Below are positions 6,731 to 15,293 of a stretch of 20,616 nucleotides of DNA, in pieces (the first letter of the stretch is position 1; each line of letters opens with the position of its first letter). The position numbers were made by a program, and so were the translations under genes. Location: contig USFL01000006.1 of assembly GCA_900553905.1 (NCBI GenBank), forward strand, positions 1-20,616, in the 5' to 3' direction. The DNA comes from an uncultured Eubacteriales bacterium (lineage in GTDB: Bacteria > Bacillota > Clostridia > Christensenellales > Aristaeellaceae). The notes beneath the pieces were generated by a model, which was not told the DNA's origin, ran no database searches, and worked only from the letters and a program-made list of their open reading frames with translations.

Positions 6731-8483
6731 ATGCATCTTACATCTGCGAGCCTGCGCACCCAACTCATTACGCTTGTGTGCCTTGTCACGCTCATTCCCT
6801 TCGCCGTCGGCCAATGGCTCAGCTACCGGCAGACCGCAGCCGTGATCAGGGAAAACATGGACGAGCAGACACGCCTCAATCTCCAGCAGATGGAAAAGAC
6901 GCTGGACGCTACCCTTGCATCCTATGAGGACCTGCTCTACCAGATCTATACAAACGATACTGTTGTAGAGCTGGTCAACAAGCTGGCCACCGGTGAGGAT
7001 GTGGCGCTCAGCCGTAACCAGCTTCGGCGTGAAATACAGGAAAAGGTCTTTGCCAAGCCGTATCTGGGCGCTATTACGGTGCTGTTTGAGGACGGCTCCT
7101 ATTCCACCTATGACAAGCTGCTGGCTTCCTCGACCAGCAGCACCTGGCTGGACGGCTGGGACAGCGCAGCCATGTACAGCCAGGTGGCCTCCACCAACAC
7201 CACGCATTATTTTCCTTCGGCCTATGCCATAACGCTGATGGACCAGCCTCACTATCTGTTTCATATCGCGCATCGTGTCATCGACTGGCGGCATGTGGAA
7301 AATCGCAACGCGATCGTCATCCTCAGCGTTGAGGAGACGCTTCTTTCGGATATCTGCAACGAGGAGTGGCGCGGAGGGCAGGCCGGAAGCGCGTATTTTT
7401 TGCTGACGGATGCAGACGACCATATCGTTTCTGGGCCGCTGGCGGAGATGGTCGGCCTGCCTCGGGAGGAGGCGCCTTCCCTGCTGGAGGGGGGGGACGC
7501 TCCGCGAGGAAGCCATCCTTCACCAGCGCACGGGATGGACGCTGCGCAGCATTCAGGACCAGAGCGTGCTCTATATGCAGCTCGGCAGTCAGGTCCGGTT
7601 CATGATTTCGGTCCTGCTCGTCTCCGGGGTGGTGCTCATCGCGGCCATCGTTATGACGGTCCGGCTACTGACGCGCTCGGTGGATACGGTCACAGCCGCC
7701 ATGCAACGCGCAGCGCAGGGCGACCTGGACGTGCGCATTTCTCAAAGTGCGCGCATGCCCAAGGAAACGGCGATTATCGCAGGCCGTTTCAACGCCATGA
7801 TGGATGATATCAACGCCCTGATGCGCGAGGTGCGCGAGGCTTCGGAGCAGCAGCGCAATGCTGAGATCGCCATGCTCGAGGCGCAGATCAACCCCCATTT
7901 TCTCTACAATACGCTGGATACCATCAACTGGATGGCCATTGACCAAAATGCATTCGATGTCTCCAACGCCATTGTATCCCTGGCACGGATCCTGCGCTAC
8001 GGCATCGAGGGCAGCAACCGCGTGGTGACCGTGCATGAGGAAATCGCCTGGCTCAGGCAATATATCAGCCTGCAGCAGATTCGCTTGAAAAACTCCCTGG
8101 ACGTGCGCATCGATGCGCCGCCGGAGCTGATGGACCTGCCTATCCATAAGCTCCTGTTCCAGCCCTTTATGGAAAACGCCATCCTGCACGGCTTTGAGGG
8201 GGTCAGGCACACCCACCGGCTGGAGATTTCCCTGGCTGCGGAGAACGGCGAATTGCAGGTGACCATCTGCGATAACGGCCGGGGCATGACCGCCGCCCAG
8301 TGCGCGGCGCTGGAAAGCGGCGGGGAGGCGGAAGGCGGCAAGCATCATATCGGCGTGAAAAACGCGCTCCAGCGCATGCGCATGTACTATGGGCGACAGG
8401 TGCGCATCAAGGTGGAAAGCGAACTGGACGAGGGCACACGGATCATCCTGCGGCTGCCCGTGGGAAAGGAGGAGCAGGCTTGA
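6731..8483 (+). CDS. YesM-type sensor histidine kinase, interrupted by a +1 indel in a G8 run
   Basis: This membrane kinase probably senses a carbohydrate-related signal and phosphorylates the regulator encoded next. Residues 12-30 form TM1, an extracytoplasmic sensor of about 255 residues follows, TM2 is near 290-312 (FMISVLLVSGVVLIAAIVM) and a HAMP segment follows it. The His_kinase domain has NPHFLYN with phosphoacceptor about H389, and the ATPase domain shows FMENAILHGF and DNGRGM. Numbers assume the frame is corrected. The frame changes at the eight-G run 7489-7496: with seven Gs the protein continues LLEGGTLREEAILHQ and reaches 583 residues, normal for the family. ATG 6731 was chosen for its GGGAGG and because TM1 starts right after it. 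The stop overlaps the regulator start. As written, the product would be truncated inside the sensor domain unless the tract is variable or mis-sequenced. Confidence 0.88.
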
Positions 8484-9990
8484 AAATCGTCATCGTGGAA
8501 GACGAGGTGCGCATTCGGGAGGGCATTCACCGCCTCCTGACGAAAACCGACCCTTCCTTTGAGGTCGTGGGCGAGGCCGAGAACGGCCGCGAGGGCGTAG
8601 AACTGCTGCTTCGGGAGCGGCCAGACCTGGCGCTGGTGGACGTGCGCATGCCGGAGCTGGATGGCATCGGCATGCTTGAGGCCGTGCAAGCGCAGGGTTT
8701 CAAGCCCATGGTCATCGTCCTGAGCGCCTATTCGGATTTCAGCTATGCGCAGCAGGCCATGAAGCTGGGCGCGCGGGAGTATCTGCTCAAGCCCATCGTG
8801 GTGGACGAGCTCATCGGCGCGGTCCGCCGCGCCAAGGAGGCGCTCGCCCAACAGACGCTCGCCCGGAGCGGCATGCGTACCCGGGGCGATGTGCTTTCCG
8901 CGGCGCTGTATGCCAACGTTCCGCTTTCTTCGGAGGCGCTGGAACAGGTGCACCGGACCTTCGATTTGGGCGAGAATACGCCGTTTGCACTGCTGATGGT
9001 CCATCTGGCAGATGACACGGGCTTTCCTGCCGCTGAAAGAATCGCTGCTTTTTCACAGACGCATCTCGGCGGCGAGTTCATGATCCTGCCGCAGGCCATG
9101 CAGGGTTGCATTGCCTGCGTCTTTACGGGCTTTGACGGGATGCTTGCCAGGACGCTTGAAAAAAAGCTGCTCTGCTCCTGGAAAACGGATGTGCGCTTCG
9201 TGGCAGGGCTGGATTTCTGCACGGGGCTGTCCGAGCTTCGCAAAACGGCGCTCCACATGCTCTCGCTCATGGAATACGGGCTCATCCTGCCGGCGGGCAG
9301 GCTGGTTCGTCCCCAGGAGATCGCGGAGCTTGGGCTGGAAGTGCTCAGCTATCCCATTGAGACGGAGAACGCCGCTCGGGCGGCGCTGGCCAAACACGCG
9401 CGGACACCGTGCGGGCGCGCCTGCGCGACTTCGGCACCTTCTTTGAAAACGGGGTGCTGTACGCGCCGCGGGAGATCAAGGAGGCGCATGTGCGCTTTGC
9501 CCTCTCGCTTCTGGTCATCGCCCAGGAGTTGGGCCGCGGGGAGGACGGACGCCTTTCCCGCCAGGCGCTACTGGACGACGTCATGTCCGCCGTGCACCCC
9601 TCCCAGCTCGCCAGCGTGCGCCGCCGGCTGGCCGATTTTCTCTGCGAGGATGCCGGCGAGGAGCGGGAGACGGGCCTCCTGGTCCGCCGCGCAAGGGGCC
9701 TGATGCAGACGTTCTTTTCGCAGGGGATCACGCTGGAGGAGATCGCGCGAAAGCTGGGCGTGACGCCCGAATACCTGGGCACGCAGATTCACCGGGAGAC
9801 GGGGATGACCTTCGGCACGCTGATGAAGCAGCTGCGGGTGGACGAGGCGAGAAGGCTCTTTCTGACCACCGACAAAAAGCTCTACGAGGTCGCCCGCATG
9901 GTGGGATATTCCGATGCGAAATATTTTAGCAAAGTATTCCAGAGCATCACCGGCATGCTTCCGGCAGAATGCCGGCGCATGAACAAATGA
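8480..9990 (+). CDS. YesN-type response regulator with AraC DNA-binding domain, interrupted by an indel
   Basis: This is the likely partner of the kinase and activator of the downstream transport operon. The receiver domain has the acidic pair E7/D8, phosphoacceptor D54 (LALVDVRMPELDG), S of VLSAYSDF and K of LLKPI. The C-terminal AraC-type double helix-turn-helix has TLEEIARKLGVTPEYLGTQI and LYEVARMVGYSDAKYFSKVF, encoded up to 9990. The start is TTG 8480, placed by AAAGGAGG 7 bases upstream and by the LKIVIVEDE receiver start; it overlaps the kinase stop as TTGA. The frame breaks near 9397-9406: adding one G in CGGACACC restores AKHARDTVRARLRDFGTF and gives 503 residues, a usual YesN length; removing one CG would also restore it. 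As written, the product would lack the DNA-binding domain. Confidence 0.87.
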
Positions 9991-10020
9991 CCTTAGTTTT
10001 GTCCCCCTTTTTTAGAAATG

Positions 10021-10038
10021 CCGCATTGGGAAATGCGG
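10021..10038 (+). promoter_or_regulatory. Inverted repeat upstream of the solute-binding protein gene; possible operator
   Basis: CCGCATT-GGGA-AATGCGG is a perfect 7-bp inverted repeat in the 119-base gap between the regulator and the binding-protein gene. It has no T tract after it, so it is not a normal terminator. A possible -10 (TATCAT, 10050-10055) follows without a clear -35, as is usual for activator-dependent promoters. Binding by the AraC-type regulator is inference. Confidence 0.35.
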
Positions 10039-10109
10039 ACCACCTTTGGTATCATGATGCCAACAGAATGGAATCCCTTTCCCAATCGACCGCAAGGAGG
10101 AAGAAAGAC

Positions 10110-11297
10110 ATGAAAAAGCTGCTGGCTCTTGCGCTGACCCTCGTGATGGTGTTGTCCCTGGGCGGCGCCGCGCTTGCCGAAAAGACCGAGGTCAACATCT
10201 GGTACTACTGGGAGAGCCTCAAGCATCAGGAGATTCTCAACGGCCTGATCGAGGGCTTTAACGCCTCGCAGGAGGACATCGAGGTCAAGGCCTCCTATGT
10301 GCCCTTCGCTGATTTCAAAAAGCAGCTCTCCATCGGCGCGACCGCCGATGTGCTGCCCGATATCGTCATCATCGACAGCCCCGACCATGCCAGCTATGCC
10401 GCCATGGGCATCTTCGCGGACGTGACCGGCAAGTTCGACGCCTCCACCTTCTATGAGGGCCCCATCAACAGCTGCACCCTGGACGGCGTGCTCTACGGCA
10501 TCCCCTTCGGCAGCAACTGCCTGGCGCTGTACTACAACGAGGACATGCTCGCCGCCGCCGGCTGCGAGGTGCCCACCACCTGGGACGAGCTCAAGGACGT
10601 GGCCGCCAAGTGCACCGGGGACAACGTCTACGGCCTGGCCTTCTGCAGCCTGCAAAACGAGGAAGGCACCTTCAACTTCATGCCCTGGGTCTGGTCCACC
10701 GGCGCCACCTCTTTTGAAATCAACTCCGAAAACGCCATCCGCGCCCTCTACCTGGTCAAGGATCTCATCGAGGCTGGCTCCATGCCCAAGGAAGTCATCA
10801 ATTGGACGCAGGGCGACGTGATGAACCAGTTCATCAGCGGCAACCTGGCCATGATGATCAACGGCCCCTGGCAGGTACCCACCATGCGCGAGCAGGCCCC
10901 CGACCTCAAGTGGAACGTGGCGCTCATCCCCGCCGACGCGCAGAATGCCTCCGCTCTGGGCGGCGAGAACTCCGCGGTGATCGCCGGCGGCAACGAGGAG
11001 GCCGCCATCGAGTTCTTAAGCTACGTGACCTCTCCTGATCTGGTCGCCTCCTACATCGACGAGTTCGGCTATATCGCCGCCCGCAGCGACGTGGCTGCCA
11101 ACCAGTTCGAGGGCGACGAGCTGATGAAGAAGTTTGTCGATCAGATGGCCTATGCCCAGCCGCGCGGACCTCACGCCCGCTGGCCCGAGATCTCCGACGC
11201 CATCTCCATGGCCTTCAACGAGGTCATCATCGGCACCCAGACCCCCGAAGATGCCGCGGCCGCTGCACAGGCTGTGATTGACGGCATCATCCAGTAA
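10110..11297 (+). CDS. Secreted ABC transporter sugar-binding protein (family 1)
   Basis: This 395-residue extracellular solute-binding protein should capture an oligosaccharide and deliver it to the two permeases downstream. It has a classical signal peptide (MKKLLALALTLVMVLSLGG, cleavage after AALA at about residue 23), then VNIWYYWESLKHQEILNGL. Family 1 features include the hinge region PDIVIIDSPDHASYAAMGIF, YGIPFGSNCLALYYNEDML, PTTWDELKDVAAKC and FISGNLAMMINGPW. No cysteine lies at the cleavage site, so it does not look like a lipoprotein, unusual for a Gram-positive binding protein. ATG 10110 was chosen because AAGGAGG (10094-10100) precedes it and the signal peptide starts there. A hairpin terminator follows the gene. 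The sugar cannot be told from sequence; the linked GH31 enzyme suggests an alpha-linked oligosaccharide. Confidence 0.93.
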   Translation: MKKLLALALTLVMVLSLGGAALAEKTEVNIWYYWESLKHQEILNGLIEGFNASQEDIEVKASYVPFADFKKQLSIGATADVLPDIVIIDSPDHASYAAMGIFADVTGKFDASTFYEGPINSCTLDGVLYGIPFGSNCLALYYNEDMLAAAGCEVPTTWDELKDVAAKCTGDNVYGLAFCSLQNEEGTFNFMPWVWSTGATSFEINSENAIRALYLVKDLIEAGSMPKEVINWTQGDVMNQFISGNLAMMINGPWQVPTMREQAPDLKWNVALIPADAQNASALGGENSAVIAGGNEEAAIEFLSYVTSPDLVASYIDEFGYIAARSDVAANQFEGDELMKKFVDQMAYAQPRGPHARWPEISDAISMAFNEVIIGTQTPEDAAAAAQAVIDGIIQ

Positions 11298-11314
11298 GAC
11301 GGCCTCCCAGCCCC

Positions 11315-11354
11315 GCCGGAGCACACGAGCAGCCCTCGGGTGCTCCGGCTTTTT
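11315..11354 (+). terminator. Terminator/attenuator between binding-protein and permease genes
   Basis: A 10-bp perfect stem GCCGGAGCAC/GTGCTCCGGC (11315-11324 with 11340-11349) is followed at once by five Ts. It sits 18 bases after the binding-protein stop and before the permease genes on the same strand. Such partial terminators commonly give more binding protein than permease. Confidence 0.85.
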
Positions 11355-11381
11355 CACCATTCAGACAAAGAGGTGCTTGTG

Positions 11382-12290
11382 ATGAAAGCGATCCGGCGCT
11401 TTCTGCGCTATGACAATCTGGGTTGGCTGTATGTGCTGCCCGCGCTGGTGTACATGCTGGCGCTGACCGGCTGGCCCATCGTGTCCAATATCATGCTGAG
11501 CCTTCAGGACGTGACGGTGCGCACCCTCCGCCTGACGGAAAAGCCCTTCGTGGGCCTCGCCAACTATCAAACGCTTTTTGAGGGCGGGGTCCTGACATCA
11601 GCCATCTTCAACACCCTGCTCTTCACCGTCCTGTGCCTGGTCTTTCAGTTCGTGATCGGGTTTTTGCTCGCCCTGTTTTTCAACTGTTCCTTCGCTACCG
11701 CCAAGTTTGTGCGCGGGCTGCTCATGATGCCCTGGATGATCCCCATCACGGTGACGGCGCTGATCTTCAAGTTCATCTTCGGCACCGACGTGGGCATCCT
11801 CAACCAGGCGCTGGTTGGGCTTGGCCTGATCGCAAAGCCGGTGGAGTGGCTCACCCAGCCCGGCACCGCCATGGCCGCGCTGATCGTGGCGAACGTGTGG
11901 ATCGGCATCCCGTTCAACATGATCCTGCTTTCCGTGGGGCTGAGCACCGTGCCCAGGGAGCTTTACGAGAGCGCCTCCATCGACGGCGCCAACGCCTGGC
12001 AGAGCTTCCGCCACATCACCCTGCCGATGATCCGCAGCAGCATCGAATCTGTGCTGATTCTGGGCTTCATCTATACCTTCAAGGTCTTTGACCTGGTGTT
12101 TGTGATGACCGGCGGCGGCCCGGTCAACGCCACACAGATGCTCTCCACCTACTCCTACAAGCAGAGCTTCACGATGTTCAAATACGGCGAGGGCGCCGCC
12201 ATCGCCAACGTGCTGTTTGTGATTTTGATGATCGCGGCGGCTGTGTACCTCAAGTTTGCCTACAACGACGGAGAGGAGGACGCCAGATGA
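11382..12290 (+). CDS. CUT1-type sugar ABC transporter permease (MalF/UgpA-like)
   Basis: This 302-residue membrane protein is the first of two permeases that form the sugar channel. It has about six hydrophobic segments, starting with WLYVLPALVYMLALTGWPIV (about 15-34). The EAA loop that contacts the ATPase is at 194-216 (LYESASIDGANAWQSF, then ITLP). ATG 11382 is chosen over upstream in-frame starts because AAAGAGG (11367-11373) sits 8 bases before it and the upstream codons lie in the terminator. Its stop overlaps the next permease start by four bases (ATGA). No ATPase gene occurs in the window; CUT1 systems of Bacillota often share a distant MsmK/MsmX-type ATPase. No defects are seen. Confidence 0.93.
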   Translation: MKAIRRFLRYDNLGWLYVLPALVYMLALTGWPIVSNIMLSLQDVTVRTLRLTEKPFVGLANYQTLFEGGVLTSAIFNTLLFTVLCLVFQFVIGFLLALFFNCSFATAKFVRGLLMMPWMIPITVTALIFKFIFGTDVGILNQALVGLGLIAKPVEWLTQPGTAMAALIVANVWIGIPFNMILLSVGLSTVPRELYESASIDGANAWQSFRHITLPMIRSSIESVLILGFIYTFKVFDLVFVMTGGGPVNATQMLSTYSYKQSFTMFKYGEGAAIANVLFVILMIAAAVYLKFAYNDGEEDAR

Positions 12291-13160
12291 ATGCTGCCAC
12301 CGCCCGTCCGCTCGCGGCCCGCTCCGCCGCCAGCGTGCGAAAGGACGTGCTTTTAAGCGCCTGTTCCATTCTGCTTTTGGTCGTTCTGCTCTTTCCGCTA
12401 TACTGGATTTTGGCCACCTCGCTGAAAACCGAACAGGAGATCTTCCGTATCCCCGCCACCCTCTGGCCCGAAACCCTCAGCACGGCCTCCTATGCCGCCC
12501 AGCTTGAAACCGGCGATTTCAACATGTTCCACTCCTTCGCCAACAGTTTGATGATCTCCCTTTGTGCCATGGGCATCAGCGTGCTTTTGGCCGTCCCGGC
12601 CAGCTATGGGATAGCGCGCTACCGTTTCAGCGGCAGGCGCGGCGTGGTGATGGCGTTTCTCGTCACGCAGATGCTGCCGGCCAGCGTGCTGCTCACGCCC
12701 ATGTTCATCATGTTCCGCGACATGAAGATCCTCAACACCCACTTTGCGCCCATTCTGGCGGATGCGACCATCGGCATCCCCTTTTCGATCCTGATCCTGA
12801 AAAACTACTTCGGCTCCATTCCCGCCGAACTGGAGGATGCGGCCAAAATCGACGGCTGCAACCGCTTCACGGCCTTCCTGCGCATCTTTTTGCCCATCAC
12901 CTTCCCGGGCGTGATCGTCTGCGGCATCTTCTCCTTCCTTTACGCCTGGGGCGATCTGGCCTACGGCATGACCTTCATCACCGAGCAGACCATGCGGCCC
13001 ATCACGGCGGGGCATCTTCAACTTCATGGGGCAGTACGGCACCAAATGGAGCTATCTGACGGCCTTCGCGGTGGTCACGATCATTCCCGTGGCGCTCATC
13101 TTCCTCTTTATGCAAAAATACATCATCAGTGGCCTCACCAGCGGCGCTGTGAAAGGATGA
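12287..13160 (+). CDS. CUT1-type sugar ABC transporter permease (MalG/UgpE-like), with +1 indel near its 3' end
   Basis: This second permease shows the MalG-like pattern: TM1 near 22-44 (LLSACSILLLVVLLFPLYWI), LKTEQEIFRIPATLWPETL, and an EAA loop at 181-203 (ELEDAAKIDGCNRF, then IFLP). In the reading frame as written, the protein loses homology after RPITAG because a run of four Gs at 13009-13012 has one G too many. Removing one gives GIFNFMGQYGTKWSYLTAF, then VALIFLFMQKYIISGLTSG, the expected last transmembrane segment and C-terminus, with a stop at 13158-13160 and 290 residues in total. The uncorrected frame runs on through the glycosidase gene, giving a false 952-residue fusion. The start overlaps the previous gene by four bases. 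Confidence 0.88.
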
Positions 13161-13165
13161 CCGGT

Positions 13166-15145
13166 ATGTTCCATGTAGATCAGCAGGGACGGCTGATTCG
13201 CCGATTCGGCGGAGAGACGCTGTGTGTGGAGGCGTGGGGCGAGAGTGCCCTGCGCGTGCGTGCCGTGCAGTACGGCTGCGCTTTGGAGGGGCGCGAGGGG
13301 GCGCTCCTTGACAGGCCCGGCGGCAAGGCGGAGATCGTCCTCCAGGGCGACACCGCCAGCATCACAAACGGCCGCATCCGCGCCGAGATCACGCGGGGCG
13401 GCAAGCTGGTATTCTTCAATCAAAAGGGAGAGCTGCTGCTTGAGGAGTTCGCCCGCAACCGTCGCGACCTGCAAAGCAAGGACTGTTCCGCGCTGGAAAT
13501 CGAGGGCCGCGAGTTCAAGGGCCTCACCGGCGGCGACTACCGGCTGACGGCCCGCTTCGAGGCCAACCCCGGCGAAAAGCTCTTTGGCATGGGGCAGTAC
13601 CAGCAGGACTGCCTGGACATGAAGGGCTGCACGCTGGAGCTGGCGCACCGCAATTCGCAGGCCAGCGTGCCCTTTGTGGTGTCCAACCGGGGCTACGGCT
13701 TCCTGTGGAACAACCCGGCCATCGGCGAGGTGACCTTCGGCAAGAACCTGACCGTCTGGAAGGCGTGGGCGACCAGGGGGCTGGATTACTGGATCACCGC
13801 AGGCGATACCCCCGCGCAGGTTCACGCCTCCTACATGCGGGCTGTGGGCACGCCGCCCGAAATGCCCGAATACGGCCTGGGCTTCTGGCAGTGCAAGCTG
13901 CGCTACCTCACGCAGGAGGAGCTGCTCCGGGTGGCGCGGGAATACAAGCGCCGAGGCCTGCCCATCGACGTGATCGTGGTGGATTTCTTCCACTGGCCGC
14001 TTCAGGGCGACTGGAAATTCGACCCGGAGTACTGGCCTGATCCCGACGCGATGATCCGGGAGCTGGAGGAGATGGGGATCGCGCTGATGGTGTCCATCTG
14101 GCCCACGGTGGACCAGAAGAGCGAAAACTACGAACCCATGTGGAACCGCGGGCTGCTTGTGCACACCGAGCGCGGGGTGAAAACCACGATGGAGTTCCTG
14201 GGAAGCTGCACCTTCTTTGACGCCACCAACCCCGAGGCGCGCGACTATGTGTGGCAGACCGCCAAGCGCAACTACTACGACAAGGGCGTGAAGCTGTTCT
14301 GGCTGGACGAGGCCGAGCCGGAATACAGCGTTTATGACTTTGACAACTACCGCTACCACCTGGGCAGCAATTTGCAGGTGGGGAACCTTTTCCCGGTCCT
14401 GTACGCCAAAGCCTTCTTCGACGGCATGCGCGCCGGGGGCGCCGAGGCGGTGGTCAACCTGCTGCGCTGCGCGTGGGCCGGCTCGGCGCGTTACGGCGCG
14501 CTGGTGTGGAGCGGGGATATCGCCTCCAGCTTCCAAAGCCTGCGCAATCAGCTCTCCGCCGGTCTGAACATGGGCATGGCGGGCATCCCCTGGTGGACGA
14601 CCGATATCGGTGGCTTTCACGGCGGCAATCCGAACGACCCGGCCTTCCGCGAGCTGTTCGCCCGCTGGTTCGCGTGGGGCTGCTTCTGCCCGGTGATGCG
14701 CCTGCACGGCGACCGCGAACCGCATGACCGGCCGCCCATGAGCGACCATGGCGGCGGCATGTGCATATCCGGCGCGGACAACGAGGTCTGGAGCTACGGC
14801 GAGGAGGTCTACGCCATCTGCCACAAGTACCTGTCCCTGCGCGAGCGGCTGCGCCCCTATGTCCGCGGCCTGATGCAGCGCACGCATGAGACGGGCGAGC
14901 CCGTCATGCGTCCGATGTTTTTCGATTTTCCACAGGACAAGGTGTGCTGGGGTCTGGAAACGCAGTACATGTTCGGCCCGGACTACCTCGTCGCGCCAGT
15001 GCTGGAGGCGGGCGCGCAGGCCCGGCACATGTACCTGCCCGCGGGCCGCTGGCAAAACATCGACACCGGCGAGGAATATGCGGGCGGCCTGTGGATCGAC
15101 GCACCCGCTCCGCTGGACGTGATTCCCGTGTTCAAGCGGAGTTGA
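13166..15145 (+). CDS. Glycoside hydrolase family 31 (alpha-glucosidase/alpha-xylosidase type)
   Basis: This 659-residue cytoplasmic enzyme (no signal peptide) should hydrolyse alpha-linked sugars imported by the transporter. The N-terminal beta domain leads into the (beta/alpha)8 barrel with EYGLGFWQCKLRYLTQEEL and GLPIDVIVVDFFHWP. The nucleophile region KLFWLDEAEPE places D381; the acid/base is likely D451 in WSGDIASSF, followed by GIPWWTTDIGGF and RLHGDREP. A short C-terminal beta domain ends PLDVIPVFKRS. Specificity (xylosyl, glucosyl or other) cannot be assigned from motifs. ATG 13166 is preferred over ATG 13157 because AAAGGA (13152-13157) lies 8 bases before it; ATG 13157 would start inside that site and overlap the permease stop. 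It is the last operon gene, followed by a strong terminator. Confidence 0.92.
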   Translation: MFHVDQQGRLIRRFGGETLCVEAWGESALRVRAVQYGCALEGREGALLDRPGGKAEIVLQGDTASITNGRIRAEITRGGKLVFFNQKGELLLEEFARNRRDLQSKDCSALEIEGREFKGLTGGDYRLTARFEANPGEKLFGMGQYQQDCLDMKGCTLELAHRNSQASVPFVVSNRGYGFLWNNPAIGEVTFGKNLTVWKAWATRGLDYWITAGDTPAQVHASYMRAVGTPPEMPEYGLGFWQCKLRYLTQEELLRVAREYKRRGLPIDVIVVDFFHWPLQGDWKFDPEYWPDPDAMIRELEEMGIALMVSIWPTVDQKSENYEPMWNRGLLVHTERGVKTTMEFLGSCTFFDATNPEARDYVWQTAKRNYYDKGVKLFWLDEAEPEYSVYDFDNYRYHLGSNLQVGNLFPVLYAKAFFDGMRAGGAEAVVNLLRCAWAGSARYGALVWSGDIASSFQSLRNQLSAGLNMGMAGIPWWTTDIGGFHGGNPNDPAFRELFARWFAWGCFCPVMRLHGDREPHDRPPMSDHGGGMCISGADNEVWSYGEEVYAICHKYLSLRERLRPYVRGLMQRTHETGEPVMRPMFFDFPQDKVCWGLETQYMFGPDYLVAPVLEAGAQARHMYLPAGRWQNIDTGEEYAGGLWIDAPAPLDVIPVFKRS

Positions 15146-15192
15146 CGAAAAACGCGCTTGCGCACAATAGACCGCGGCCTATTTCTTGGCCG

Positions 15193-15240
15193 ACAGCCAG
15201 GGCATGCTTTCAATCGAAAGCGCGCCCTGGCTGTTCTTTT
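15193..15240 (+). terminator. Strong Rho-independent terminator of the sugar operon
   Basis: An 11-bp perfect outer stem ACAGCCAGGGC/GCCCTGGCTGT (15193-15203 with 15224-15234) encloses a second stem GCTTTC/GAAAGC, and TCTTTT follows. It lies 47 bases after the glycosidase stop, between convergent genes. A smaller stem CGGCC/GGCCG (15175-15179 with 15188-15192) precedes it. The minus-strand reading has a poorer T tract, so it mainly serves the plus strand. Confidence 0.9.
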
Positions 15241-15293
15241 GGAACGCTGCAAACAGACCACGGAAACGGAAAGGTGCCCCCTGTCCAGCGCAG

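Noticed and set aside
9961..9975. CCGGCA-GAA-TGCCGG hairpin at the end of the regulator gene as a terminator
   Set aside because: It lies within the coding sequence, has a short stem and no T tract directly after it; the downstream gene is on the same strand.
13052..15055. A 667-codon minus-strand open frame antisense to the glycosidase
   Set aside because: The opposite strand encodes intact GH31 catalytic motifs; the antisense product is low-complexity and unrecognisable.
12287..15145. A genuine permease-GH31 fusion protein of 952 residues
   Set aside because: The sequence between the two parts is not permease-like in that frame, whereas shifting one base restores a normal permease end and stop. 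A fusion would also lack the last membrane segment.
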